A stretch of DNA of 64,000 nucleotides from Bacillota bacterium (GTDB lineage: Bacteria > Bacillota > Clostridia > Christensenellales > SZUA-584). The notes below the pieces were generated by a model that was given only the letters and a program-made list of their open reading frames with translations, had not been told where the DNA came from and ran no database searches. The DNA is taken from NCBI GenBank assembly GCA_023459495.1, contig JAEWTL010000085.1, forward strand, positions 186,001 through 250,000, in the 5' to 3' direction. A program made the position numbers and the translations under genes. This document shows, piece by piece, positions 33,550-42,431 of the stretch (the first letter of the stretch is position 1; each line of letters starts with the position of its first letter).

Positions 33550-34352
33550 GCCGGATGGATGGAGATGCGGCCCTGTGCCGTATCCACCTCTTCCAGCGTG
33601 AAGAGCGACTTGTAGCTGTCGACCTGTTTCTTTTCGGGCTGGCGTGTCGCAATGGCCACGCCGCAGCCCACCACGGTAATGGAGAACTCCTTCATCATCT
33701 CGCACAGCGCGTATACCGTGCCGCCGCCCGCGATGAAGTCGTCAATCAGCAGCGCCTTTTGGCCCGTGCTGACCGCACGCCGCGCGAGCGACATGGTGCG
33801 CATGCGGCTGGAGTTGGCTGAGAGGTAGTTGATTGTCACCACCGAGCCCTCGGTGATGCGCGCGTCGCGGCGGGCGATGACGAACGGCTTGTTCATCGCG
33901 TGGGCCACGAGCGTCGCGAGCGCCACGCCCTTGGTTTCCACGGTCACGATGATGTCCGGGTTGGTTTTGTAGTACATGCCCGCCAGGGCTTCAGCCATGG
34001 GGGTCAGATATTTTGTGTTGGAGAAGATGTCAGCAGTGTAGATGAAGCCGCCGGGCAGGATACGCGCCGGGTCGGAGAGCCGCTCCGCGATGCCGGAGAG
34101 CGCCGTGCCCTTCTGCTCCGGGGTCAGAACCGGCAGGTATTTGACGCCGCCGCCCGCGCCTAAGGTCACTTCGATTTCGCCAAGGCCATATTCGCGCAGC
34201 ACGCCCCGCAGGATGGACAGATCCTCGCTCATGGAAGATTTGGCCGCGCCAAACATATCGCAGAACACCTTCAGCGATATTGTGGTGCCGGGATTTTTGA
34301 TCAGCAGTGCCGCTGCCGCGGCAATCCGCGTTTTTCTGTCCGATTTTTCCAT
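33546..34352 (-). CDS. purR: Purine operon repressor
   Basis: 268 residues. B. subtilis-type PurR: an N-terminal winged helix (RIAAAAALLIKNPGTTISLKVFCDMFGAAKSSMSED) fused to a phosphoribosyltransferase-fold domain whose PRPP motif is ALLIDDFIAGGGT. PRPP binding relieves repression of purine genes. Other family blocks: GGGVKYLP, GFIYTADI, VETKGVALA and VINYLSANSSRMRTMSLARR-like text. No pur genes are adjacent. Overlaps the convergent dehydrogenase by four bases; divergent from murC. Confidence 0.93.
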   Translation of the reverse strand: MEKSDRKTRIAAAAALLIKNPGTTISLKVFCDMFGAAKSSMSEDLSILRGVLREYGLGEIEVTLGAGGGVKYLPVLTPEQKGTALSGIAERLSDPARILPGGFIYTADIFSNTKYLTPMAEALAGMYYKTNPDIIVTVETKGVALATLVAHAMNKPFVIARRDARITEGSVVTINYLSANSSRMRTMSLARRAVSTGQKALLIDDFIAGGGTVYALCEMMKEFSITVVGCGVAIATRQPEKKQVDSYKSLFTLEEVDTAQGRISIHPA

Positions 34353-34432
34353 TGTTCACCTCGCGCTGCTGTGAAACATAATTTACTATGGGCTTTCATA
34401 GCCTTTAAGGCAGCCAAAAGGAGCCTTGGTGG

Positions 34433-34462
34433 TTGCTATTGTATCACATTTTGGAGTATAAT
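34433..34462 (+). promoter_or_regulatory. Promoter for murC
   Basis: TTGCTA, 18 bases, TATAAT; ATG 34514 is 52 bases on. Confidence 0.6.
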
Positions 34463-34513
34463 GCATCTTACGGGCGCAAGCAAGCGTTCGGTATGGTTGG
34501 GGAGCGTACATAT

Positions 34514-35878
34514 ATGGCGGATTTGCAGCAATTTAAGGGCGGAGTCGTCCACTTTATCGGCATCGGCGGCTGCAGCATGAGTGGCCTTGCCGTGATACTT
34601 AAGAATTTAGGTTACAGGCCTCAGGGCTCTGATATTCGGGAATCGGATTTCACACGAAAACTTGCAGAGGAAAACATACCGTTTGCCATCGGCCACAGGG
34701 CGGAGAATCTGGGCAACGCGCAGTTGGTAGTGTATTCTGCTGCCATTAAACCGGGCAACCCGGAATACGACCGCGCGGTAGAGCTGGGCCTTCCCATGCT
34801 GACGCGCGCAGACCTGCTGGGCCAGATCAGCCGCCAGTTCGAGACGGTGGTCGGCATCGCAGGCTGCCACGGCAAAACGACGATCACCTCCATGACCGCG
34901 CTGGTACTGCGTGAATGCGGCGTGGACTTAACGGTGCACGTGGGCGGAATGGTGGACTTTTTGGGCGGCGGCGTGGCGGTCGGCAGCTATCCCGCGTTTC
35001 TCACCGAAGCGTGCGAGTATGTGGGTAGTTTCCTCTCGCTTCGGCCTACATTTGAACTCGTCAACAACATCGACGACGACCATCTCGATTACTACAAGGA
35101 CATTGAGGAGATCTACGGCACGTTTCTGAAGTTCACCCAGCTGATGCCTGAGAGCGGCGTGCTGTTCTATAATGTGCACGATCCTTTGACCGTGCGGCTC
35201 GCGAACGAGTGCGGCAGGCGCACCGTTTCGTACGGCTTTGAAAACGCGGACTATGTCGCCAAAAACGAAAGCTACGACGCGAACGGTTGCCCGGAATTTG
35301 ACGTGGAAAGCGCAAAGGGAAGCGCACATGTGAAGCTCTCCGTCGTGGGACGGCACAACATGAGCAATGCGCTGGCGTCTATCACAGTGGCGCATGAGAT
35401 TTTCGGCGTGGATATGCAATGCGCCGCAAATGCGCTAGCCCATTACCACCTTGCCGGACGCCGCTTTGAGCTGATGGGCGAGAAGAACGGTGTGAAGGTG
35501 ATCCACGACTATGCGCATCATCCGGCTGAGATATCGGCGTGCCTGGCCGCTGCGGCCAAGTACCCGCACAAGAAGCTGTGGGTGGTGTTCCAGTGCAACA
35601 GCTTTACGCGCGCCAAGACGCTCAAGGACAAATACGCGCTGTGCTTCGGGGACGCGGACATGGTGCTCGTGCCGGATATCTTTCCGGGTCGCGACATCGA
35701 CCGGGGCGAGATTCACGCGCGGGACCTCGTGGCTGCCATCGGCGAGCATGGTCCCTGCGAATATATCCCCACCTTTGAGGAGATCAAAGTCTACCTCGAA
35801 CAGCATGCTTCACCGGGTGATGTGGTGATTACGCTGGGTTCGGGCAGCGTAAACGTGGAGACTGCCAAGCTGCTGTAA
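34514..35878 (+). CDS. murC: UDP-N-acetylmuramate--L-alanine ligase
   Basis: 454 residues from ATG 34514 (GGGGAG upstream). Adds the first residue of the peptidoglycan stem peptide. N-terminal UDP-MurNAc domain VHFIGIGGCSMSGLA, ATP loop GIAGCHGKTTITSM, the central LVNNIDDDHLDYY, HNMSNALA and YAHHPAEI, and the C-terminal domain typical of Mur ligases. The loop reads GCHGKTT rather than the common GTHGKTT; the Cys form occurs in some Clostridia. Full length, monocistronic, with terminator. Confidence 0.95.
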   Translation: MADLQQFKGGVVHFIGIGGCSMSGLAVILKNLGYRPQGSDIRESDFTRKLAEENIPFAIGHRAENLGNAQLVVYSAAIKPGNPEYDRAVELGLPMLTRADLLGQISRQFETVVGIAGCHGKTTITSMTALVLRECGVDLTVHVGGMVDFLGGGVAVGSYPAFLTEACEYVGSFLSLRPTFELVNNIDDDHLDYYKDIEEIYGTFLKFTQLMPESGVLFYNVHDPLTVRLANECGRRTVSYGFENADYVAKNESYDANGCPEFDVESAKGSAHVKLSVVGRHNMSNALASITVAHEIFGVDMQCAANALAHYHLAGRRFELMGEKNGVKVIHDYAHHPAEISACLAAAAKYPHKKLWVVFQCNSFTRAKTLKDKYALCFGDADMVLVPDIFPGRDIDRGEIHARDLVAAIGEHGPCEYIPTFEEIKVYLEQHASPGDVVITLGSGSVNVETAKLL

Positions 35879-35890
35879 ATATGTAACTTA

Positions 35891-35917
35891 AAAAACCGAG
35901 GCCATGCCTCGGTTTTT
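35891..35917. terminator. Bidirectional terminator between murC and the SpoIID-domain gene
   Basis: AAAAACCGAGGC, a 3-base loop, GCCTCGGTTTTT; symmetrical A and T runs serve both convergent genes. Confidence 0.9.
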
Positions 35918-35931
35918 GTTTCCTTTAGCCC

Positions 35932-38900
35932 TCATGGCCTGGTCACCGTGATGTAGTAGTCCTGCGTATTGCCTGCCTGCGCGACTACGGTTACGCGAAT
36001 AGTGACGCTCTGCCCATGGGCCAGCGTTATTTTTTTGGATGTACGCTTTACCCCATCAAAGTATACTACCGCTTTATAGCCCAGTGCCCTGGAAGAGATT
36101 GTAACGGAGCTGGCGCCCGCTGGAAGCGTAACCGTATAATTCGTGACGCCTTGACTGTAGGCCGGTGTCAGCGGATACCGGCTTGAATTCGATTTCAGGT
36201 ATTTAAGGCCGATGTTCGTCGATGGTGCGCGCGTAACGGTGATGGTATAGGTCTTCTTCGCGCCCGACTGCGCCTTGACAGTGATGGTCACTTTCTTCGT
36301 CTGTCCGTTATTTAACGTGATCTTTTTTGATCTGAATGAAGCCTTTGCCAGAGACGTGGCAACGGTATCCGAGATCGTCACGCTCTTCGTGTTCTCGTCC
36401 AGCGTGAGCACATAACTCGTAACAGCGGGGTCGAAAGCCCCGTCGAATGCGCCCGCGCTGGCGGTCAGCGTCGCAAGGCTGTTGTTGGTGGACTTGGCGC
36501 GCGTTATGGTGAACTTATACGTCTTGGACGTTTTGCCGAACTTTACTTTAATAGAAACGGTTGTACTCTTTCCGTTCGCCAGCGAAACCGTGTAGCTCGA
36601 AACCGCTTTGTTGTTGATCGTCATCGTAGCGTTATCGTTTTCCCTGAAAGGCGTAATGGTAACGCTGCCTTCATTTTCGCCGAGGGTTACTTTATAACTG
36701 TAGTACGTTCTGGAAAATGCCCTGTTCAGCGAGCCAACGGAAAGGCTTACTCCGGAAAGATAGGCGGTTTGCGGCTGGGCTGTCCAATTGGCGGTGTATT
36801 CGCGGTTGCCTGTCGAGCCTGCGGGGATGGTTACACTGGTGGAAGCAACGGAAAGTCCGGTCCCCGTCCATCCGGCAAAGATATATCCGCTCCGCGTTGG
36901 ATTGGTGAGCGTGATCGTGTCGGCAACCGTATAGCTGCCCGGATTGGAGGCTGCGCCGCCGTTGAGATTATAGCTTATGGAATACGTGTTTACCGACCAG
37001 TTCGCGGAATATGACCTGTTGCCCGTAGATCCGGCAGGTATCGTTACGGTCGTAGTGGGCCCTGAGAGCCCGGTTCCCGTCCAGCCGGAAAAGCGGTATC
37101 CCGCCTTTGTTGGGTTCTGCAACGTTATCGTATCGTCTGTTGAATAACTGCCCGGATTAGAGGCCGCGCCGCCGTTGAGATTGTAGCTTATGGAATATGT
37201 GTTTGCCGACCAGTTCGCTGAATATGACCTGTCGCCCGTAGACCCAGCAGGTATCGTTACGGTCATCGTAGGCCCTGAGAGCCCGGTCCCCGTCCATCCG
37301 GCAAAGCTGTATTCATTCCGCGTCGGGTTGCTGAGCGTTATCGTATCGTTTACCGTATAGCTGCCCGTATTGGAGGCCACGCCACCGTTCAGGTTATAGC
37401 TGATTGAGTACGCAGCGATATCCCACTTTGCGTATAATGTTGTGTCATCTCTCACGATATAAGGGAAAGCAACCGGTACCGTAAGCCCTGAATCGGAATA
37501 CCATCCGCCAAAGCTATACCCTGTTTTGGATACGGCGGGAGCTGAAGTGATACAGTCTGCGTGGTTCCCCACCCAACTTGATACGTTACTGTCGCTGTTT
37601 GTTACAAACGTTACGGTGCAGGTTTGCGCGGCAGGCTGCGGGTTATCAAGAGTCACGTAGTTAATTGCGACATAGGCATATTGCCCGGCGAAATAGATTT
37701 TATCCCATGTGTATCCGTTGCCGGTGGCCGCGTTTGCCTGTACGACCTCAATTCGCGCGCCGTTGGGAAGAGTGCCGACCTTGCTGTAGGAGGTTCCCGG
37801 CCCGGTGCGTACGTTGAGCGGCGTGGAAGTGGTAAGATAAACGGATGCGTTGGTATGATCGACAATGGTGACCGCTGGCAGTACCGGCCTCGTGTAGGTC
37901 TGCTGAGTAATGTCCGTGTGCGGATAGTAAAATCCAAGTATCTGCTGATAGTCCTGTCCGGCTCCATCTTCCTCCACACTTTTCGCTCGCTGCTGCGCGC
38001 CCCGCTGGGAGAAACCGACGCCATGCCCGAAGCGACGGTGGCATATGTACCAATTTCCCGCGTCCTCCTCTACCGTGAACAGCCGGAGGGATGGGTGCTC
38101 GTCGAATACGAAATATCCGCCGTCCTTATCGTCAAGCCGCGTCATGTCGATCGTGAAGCTTACTGTGATCTGATCCTGTACTGTCGGCTGCCCTGCGGCC
38201 TGCTCCTCCGGTGTGCCCGGGCGGGTCGCGAGTACTGTCATGCTAATATCGGCATTTTGGTAGCATACGCAGCTACTACCGTAATAATCCGAAATATCAT
38301 GCTGGGGCTGTAATGTATGAGCTGTAACGCTGTTAATTCCGACGATGGAATCGACACTGCTGTAGCCTGCCGTTTCAGCAGATGGTAGTGCGGAATCCTT
38401 GAGAAACGCGGCCGCGTTTGCGATTTCGGTGCTTGTGAGGTCGGTAACAGTGACCGTGCCACCCTTGTCGTCGGAATATGCGTAAGATATATTCTCCGTA
38501 TCGGTGATTGTTTTCGGAAGGATCAGGATGTCCTGCTTGCTGTAGGGATTTTGGATATCGTAGGTATCCTGCTGAATCACCTGATAAGGCATAAGGGGAG
38601 CTGATGCTGTCCATAAGTGCTGCGGTATCTCCGTCCAGCCTCCGTTGGAAGCACTGAAAAACACCTCGACAGGACTGCCCTCATAAGTAAGCGCCATGCC
38701 TGCCGTAGCATCTACGGCTTGAATAGAGCTGGTCGTCGAGGGATCGTAGCCTTTATATACCTGATCATTTGAAGTATCCCCAAGGTCATAGCTGCCCGTC
38801 GAGCCCATATGCTGCTCCGCGTAGTTGCGCGAAATGATGGCCTGTGCCTTGAGCGCTTCAGACGGAGAGGTATTGCCGATCTCCCAAGGTACCACACCGT

Positions 38901-39336
38901 AAAGGTAGTCTTCCATATAGACGTGGTTGACCACGGCGATACTTGAACCATTGATCAGGAATTCCATGTCGCCTAAGTATTTCAGTGTGGTTTCATATTC
39001 CGTATTGTAAAGCCAGATGAAATTGTTGCGCCCGCTTGTTGCCTCGCGCTGAACAAGCTTGATTGACGAGCCGCTGCAAATTTTCGTTAAACCGCAATAC
39101 ATGCTCAGGCTGCCGTTTTCCAGACTGACGGTATATTGATCCCGTTCGGTTGCCGTGCTGCCGTCGCCGATGGTATAGTTTCCATCCACAAAGAAGGACA
39201 GCGAAGCCACCGCCCCCACGGAAAGCCTGACGCGTACAGTGTCATATTCTCCGCCGTCCGCCAGCGCGCTTTTTACAGCCGGTATCGCTGAGAGCATCAG
39301 TATGATACAAAGTACTACCGTTAATCTTTTTCGCAT
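35932..39336 (-). CDS. Large secreted SpoIID/LytB-domain protein with SH3, InlB-type and cadherin-like repeats
   Basis: 1134 residues from ATG 39336 (AGGTGAAGGA upstream; a start 26 codons earlier has no SD). Signal peptide 1-27. SpoIID domain about 40-480: VYMEDYLYGVVPWEIGNTSP then EALKAQAIISRNYA, with the Glu that is catalytic in SpoIID, and GHGVGFSQRGAQ. SH3b domain about 495-565 (PLNVRTGPGTSYSKVGTLP). Four Listeria-Bacteroides (InlB/Flg_new) repeats about 570-855, the last three nearly identical. Three cadherin-like beta-sandwich repeats to the end. SpoIID is a lytic transglycosylase acting on denuded glycan. Here it is combined with wall-binding or adhesive modules, so a surface murein enzyme is likelier than the engulfment SpoIID itself. 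Confidence 0.87.
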   Translation of the reverse strand: MRKRLTVVLCIILMLSAIPAVKSALADGGEYDTVRVRLSVGAVASLSFFVDGNYTIGDGSTATERDQYTVSLENGSLSMYCGLTKICSGSSIKLVQREATSGRNNFIWLYNTEYETTLKYLGDMEFLINGSSIAVVNHVYMEDYLYGVVPWEIGNTSPSEALKAQAIISRNYAEQHMGSTGSYDLGDTSNDQVYKGYDPSTTSSIQAVDATAGMALTYEGSPVEVFFSASNGGWTEIPQHLWTASAPLMPYQVIQQDTYDIQNPYSKQDILILPKTITDTENISYAYSDDKGGTVTVTDLTSTEIANAAAFLKDSALPSAETAGYSSVDSIVGINSVTAHTLQPQHDISDYYGSSCVCYQNADISMTVLATRPGTPEEQAAGQPTVQDQITVSFTIDMTRLDDKDGGYFVFDEHPSLRLFTVEEDAGNWYICHRRFGHGVGFSQRGAQQRAKSVEEDGAGQDYQQILGFYYPHTDITQQTYTRPVLPAVTIVDHTNASVYLTTSTPLNVRTGPGTSYSKVGTLPNGARIEVVQANAATGNGYTWDKIYFAGQYAYVAINYVTLDNPQPAAQTCTVTFVTNSDSNVSSWVGNHADCITSAPAVSKTGYSFGGWYSDSGLTVPVAFPYIVRDDTTLYAKWDIAAYSISYNLNGGVASNTGSYTVNDTITLSNPTRNEYSFAGWTGTGLSGPTMTVTIPAGSTGDRSYSANWSANTYSISYNLNGGAASNPGSYSTDDTITLQNPTKAGYRFSGWTGTGLSGPTTTVTIPAGSTGNRSYSANWSVNTYSISYNLNGGAASNPGSYTVADTITLTNPTRSGYIFAGWTGTGLSVASTSVTIPAGSTGNREYTANWTAQPQTAYLSGVSLSVGSLNRAFSRTYYSYKVTLGENEGSVTITPFRENDNATMTINNKAVSSYTVSLANGKSTTVSIKVKFGKTSKTYKFTITRAKSTNNSLATLTASAGAFDGAFDPAVTSYVLTLDENTKSVTISDTVATSLAKASFRSKKITLNNGQTKKVTITVKAQSGAKKTYTITVTRAPSTNIGLKYLKSNSSRYPLTPAYSQGVTNYTVTLPAGASSVTISSRALGYKAVVYFDGVKRTSKKITLAHGQSVTIRVTVVAQAGNTQDYYITVTRP
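36785..37413 (-). repeat. Three tandem ~210-bp repeats in the SpoIID-domain gene
   Basis: Each unit encodes about 70 residues beginning YSISYNLNGG and ending GSTGNRSYSANWS. DNA identity between units is high, so recent duplication or recombination is likely. Confidence 0.85.
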
Positions 39337-39528
39337 TTCCTTCACCTGTATAATAATGATTTTGTCGCAACATATGTAACAAATACTTAAAATAAAAGTA
39401 ATATGTTTAGCCATCTAATTTATACCACATATTTCCCGGGATGTACATAGCTGCGTTCAGCGTTAGATGCTAGATTTTACGGGTATATATAACCGGGTTT
39501 TCACTGCTTTCATTTTTACGACAAAAAT

Positions 39529-39552
39529 GAACCTTTTTTTTCAATAATCGTT
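39529..39552 (+). promoter_or_regulatory. Candidate ECF-type autoregulated promoter
   Basis: GAAC (39529-39532), 16 bases including a T8 run, then CGTT (39549-39552). It fits the GAAC-N16/17-CGT pattern of ECF sigma targets and lies 24 bases before the sigma gene. Confidence 0.5.
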
Positions 39553-39575
39553 ATAAGGTCATAGGAGGAAACGCT

Positions 39576-40145
39576 GTGTACGTACCGGATGATACCTACG
39601 AACGTTTTTCAAAAGGAGACATGCAAGCGATGAGTATTCTTGTGGACGCCTACAAGGACGAACTCTATAATTTTTGTTTCCGCCTTACCTTTAACCAGCA
39701 GGATGCAGAGGATCTTTTTCAGCAGACTTGGATCAAGGCGGTTAAACATTCGGCTCGGTACGAGCACAGGAACTTCCGTCCCTGGCTGATGAAGATCTGC
39801 GTTAACCAGTTCCGCGACAACTGCAAGGAGGCTTCCCGCCGCAAAAAGCACATTGCGGAGGACTTTGAGACTACCAGCGTCAAGGACTTCGTGCTCATGT
39901 CCGCGGGCGGCGGCGAGACAGTGGAGGAGCAGGTGGAAAAGCGGCAGATTCAGGCGTTGATCGTATCGCACATCGACAAGCTGCCCGAGCATCAGAAGAT
40001 TCCCATGGTGCTCCATTACTACCAGCGCATGAAGCTTTCGGAGATCGCGGACGTGCTGGGTGTGCCGGAGGGCACGGTCAAATCGAGGCTCAGCCTAGCC
40101 AAGAACCGACTGAAAGGCGAATTGGAGCGTGAACTGTATGTTTAA
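39576..40145 (+). CDS. ECF-type RNA polymerase sigma factor
   Basis: 189 residues from GTG 39576 with AGGAGG upstream. Region 2: YKDELYNFCFRLTFNQQDAEDLFQQTWIKA. Region 4: LPEHQKIPMVLHYYQRMKLSEIADVLGVPEGTVKSRL, with a standard HTH. Region 3 is absent, as in ECF factors. Its end overlaps the next gene by eight bases, and that gene encodes an RsgI-like membrane protein, so the pair should work as sigma and anti-sigma. A GAAC...CGTT element upstream suggests autoregulation. Confidence 0.92.
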   Translation: MYVPDDTYERFSKGDMQAMSILVDAYKDELYNFCFRLTFNQQDAEDLFQQTWIKAVKHSARYEHRNFRPWLMKICVNQFRDNCKEASRRKKHIAEDFETTSVKDFVLMSAGGGETVEEQVEKRQIQALIVSHIDKLPEHQKIPMVLHYYQRMKLSEIADVLGVPEGTVKSRLSLAKNRLKGELERELYV

Positions 40146-42243
40146 TATAGATGAGTATCTGGATGATATCCGCCTGAAGGACGTGACAGTTGATGAGGAA
40201 CTTCTGCGGCGCACGAAGCGGCGCTGCGAGGAGACTGAGGAGAAGAAGCGCCGCCATAGCCTCTCCGCAAAGCGTTGGAAGAGAACGCTGATGATCGCGC
40301 TGCCCACTGCGGCAGTGCTGACTGTGGGCATATTCATCGGGGCAAGGTTCTTTGGTCATCCCGCCAACCCGTCCGGTGCGGTGGCATACTACACCGTGGA
40401 CATTAATCCCAGCGTGTGCGTCAACGTGGGGCCTGAGGGCGTCACGGGCGTAGTGGCGCAAAACGAGGACGCGATAGCGCTGGTCGGCGCGCTCGACTGC
40501 GTGGGCAAGCCCGCCGACGAAGCGATCCGGCAGATCATTTCATCCGCGCAGGCCGCGGGATATTTTGCGGAGGGTGAGCGGTACGTGCTGATCGGCTGCT
40601 TTACCTCCGATGGTACGGTGGCGCAGACTGCGCTGGGCGGCCTGCAAGCGCAATTGGAGGCCGATTTCGGCGATATGGTCGATCTGCTCATCGTATCGGG
40701 CACGCTGGAGGATAAGCAGATGGCCGACGCGCTCGGCGTATCCCCGGGACTGCTGAAGCTGAGTCAGCTCGCGGAGGGCGTACAGGTAACGGACGGTGAT
40801 AAGGTGGAGGATGTCATCGGCGAGGTAACTGAAGTCAACCGGGCCAACTACGCGTCGCCTGCGCTTAAAGTCACCGGCGACGGGCAGTATGTGAAGCTTG
40901 CATGGAACAAGCAGGATTTTGACGCCATGGGCTTTACCGGCAAGGTGAAGTATCACTTCGTAGCGGCGGATACGGCTGTGGAGGTTACGGAATTTTCCGC
41001 GCGGGCGATCAAAACCATACCGTTCTATACCTACGGCGATCAGCCGACCAGCCTCAAGCTCACGCTGGCTGAATGCGGACTTGCGCCCGGAGAGTCGCAG
41101 TATTTCGGCGTCTGGGCGGAGTACTGTGGTGTGATGGTAGCGGGCAGCCCGGTATTGTATACCGCTCCGGCTGCGGAAGCGACCGCAACGCCGCTGGCCT
41201 CAACCATATCGGAACCGACTCAGACGGTGACTCCCTCTGCCGGACATACGGTGAGCGGGCGTGTTTCCGGGGACAACGTGCTGCTGACGTGGGATAAGGA
41301 TACAACGAAGGATTTTTCGGGCTATAAGGTGGTGGCGTCGCGGACCAACTCTGCGCCTAGTTATCCGGCGGACGGTTATCTCAAATACATCACCAACCGG
41401 GACACTACCAGCATCTCGCTCTATGAGGGCTACGGCGGGCTGCAGGGGGGCGTTACCTATTACTTCAGCATCACTTACTTGTATCAGGACGGCAGCACGA
41501 TCGCGGGTAACGCCGTGCGCCTGAAGGTGCCGGAAAAAGACGAAACGGAAGAGTTGCCGTCGCCAACACCGTCGGCGTCTTCAAGCAGCTATACCGCTTC
41601 GTCCATCAGCGGCTATTTGGGTGATGACGGCAAGATATATCTGAGCTGGACAAAGATTTCGCGGACAGAATATCCCGGCTTTGAGGGGTATAAGGTAATG
41701 TACTCGTTCTGTGATGACACCCCGGTATACGGCGAGTGCGGCTGCGATTATGTCTTCTGGATCGAGGACGATGCCACGATCAGCTGCAGCTTCGCTCCGT
41801 CCAAAATCGGTGCGTGTGGAGGAGAAACTGTGTATTTCTCTATCACAGCACTCTATGATGGGCATTCGGTGAAAAAGGCGGGCAACACGAAAGTGCTCGT
41901 CATGCCCGGCGGGTGTGCGGAGCCGGAGCCATATGTATCCACTACCATCAGCGGGTCTCTGGGCGAGGATGGGAAAATCCATCTAAGCTGGGAGGCGGTG
42001 TCGCACTGCGATTTCTGCTACTACAAGGTGGTATACTCCTTTACCGACTCCACCCCGGTATATGGCGAAGGCGCGGAGCTTTATACGTACTATGATGATC
42101 CGTCAAGGACAAGCTGTACGGTTGATCCCGCGGATATCGGCCTGGATCCTGGGGAGACGGTGTATTTCTCCATCACGGTGGTATATTGCGGCGATACGAA
42201 GAAAGCCGGTAATGCGGCGGCCATCACGATGTCGGCGGAATAA
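40138..42243 (+). CDS. RsgI-like transmembrane anti-sigma factor with repeated extracellular modules
   Basis: 701 residues from ATG 40138 (GTG 40129 also possible), overlapping the sigma gene. Cytoplasmic segment 1-45 (FNIDEYLDDIRLKDVTVDEELL), the presumed sigma-binding part; membrane helix about 46-68. Next is the RsgI-type periplasmic domain with YYTVDINPSVCVNVGPEG, VVAQNEDA and IRQIISSAQAAGYF. The outer part has four fibronectin-like modules of about 100 residues (e.g. GKIYLSWTKIS...YKVMYSF...GETVYFSITALY). In cellulosome-forming Clostridia RsgI ectodomains sense polysaccharides for SigI; here the partner is an ECF sigma. The ligand is unknown; the last two modules are Cys-rich. Confidence 0.82.
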   Translation: MFNIDEYLDDIRLKDVTVDEELLRRTKRRCEETEEKKRRHSLSAKRWKRTLMIALPTAAVLTVGIFIGARFFGHPANPSGAVAYYTVDINPSVCVNVGPEGVTGVVAQNEDAIALVGALDCVGKPADEAIRQIISSAQAAGYFAEGERYVLIGCFTSDGTVAQTALGGLQAQLEADFGDMVDLLIVSGTLEDKQMADALGVSPGLLKLSQLAEGVQVTDGDKVEDVIGEVTEVNRANYASPALKVTGDGQYVKLAWNKQDFDAMGFTGKVKYHFVAADTAVEVTEFSARAIKTIPFYTYGDQPTSLKLTLAECGLAPGESQYFGVWAEYCGVMVAGSPVLYTAPAAEATATPLASTISEPTQTVTPSAGHTVSGRVSGDNVLLTWDKDTTKDFSGYKVVASRTNSAPSYPADGYLKYITNRDTTSISLYEGYGGLQGGVTYYFSITYLYQDGSTIAGNAVRLKVPEKDETEELPSPTPSASSSSYTASSISGYLGDDGKIYLSWTKISRTEYPGFEGYKVMYSFCDDTPVYGECGCDYVFWIEDDATISCSFAPSKIGACGGETVYFSITALYDGHSVKKAGNTKVLVMPGGCAEPEPYVSTTISGSLGEDGKIHLSWEAVSHCDFCYYKVVYSFTDSTPVYGEGAELYTYYDDPSRTSCTVDPADIGLDPGETVYFSITVVYCGDTKKAGNAAAITMSAE

Positions 42244-42385
42244 GAAGAGGCCTGTGCTTATAAACGTAGCTGGACAGGCGCAGACGAAGTATGTTGATCC
42301 CCCGTCCGGGCATTGTATCTTTAGGTCAGTGCCCGGGCAACCCTTAATCGCGCCGTGGGGATGCTTACGAAAACTCTGAATTACA

Positions 42386-42420
42386 AAAGAGGGGCTGCAG
42401 ATTTCTGCAGCCCCTCTTTC
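42386..42420. terminator. Bidirectional terminator with 15-bp perfect stem
   Basis: AAAGAGGGGCTGCAG, loop ATTT, CTGCAGCCCCTCTTT. Between the RsgI-like gene and the convergent NfeD-FloA operon. Confidence 0.92.
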
Positions 42421-42431
42421 ATTGTTTTGGT

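Noticed and set aside
36785..37413. CRISPR or mobile-element repeats of about 210 bases
   Set aside because: Tandem in-frame protein repeats of the SpoIID-domain protein.
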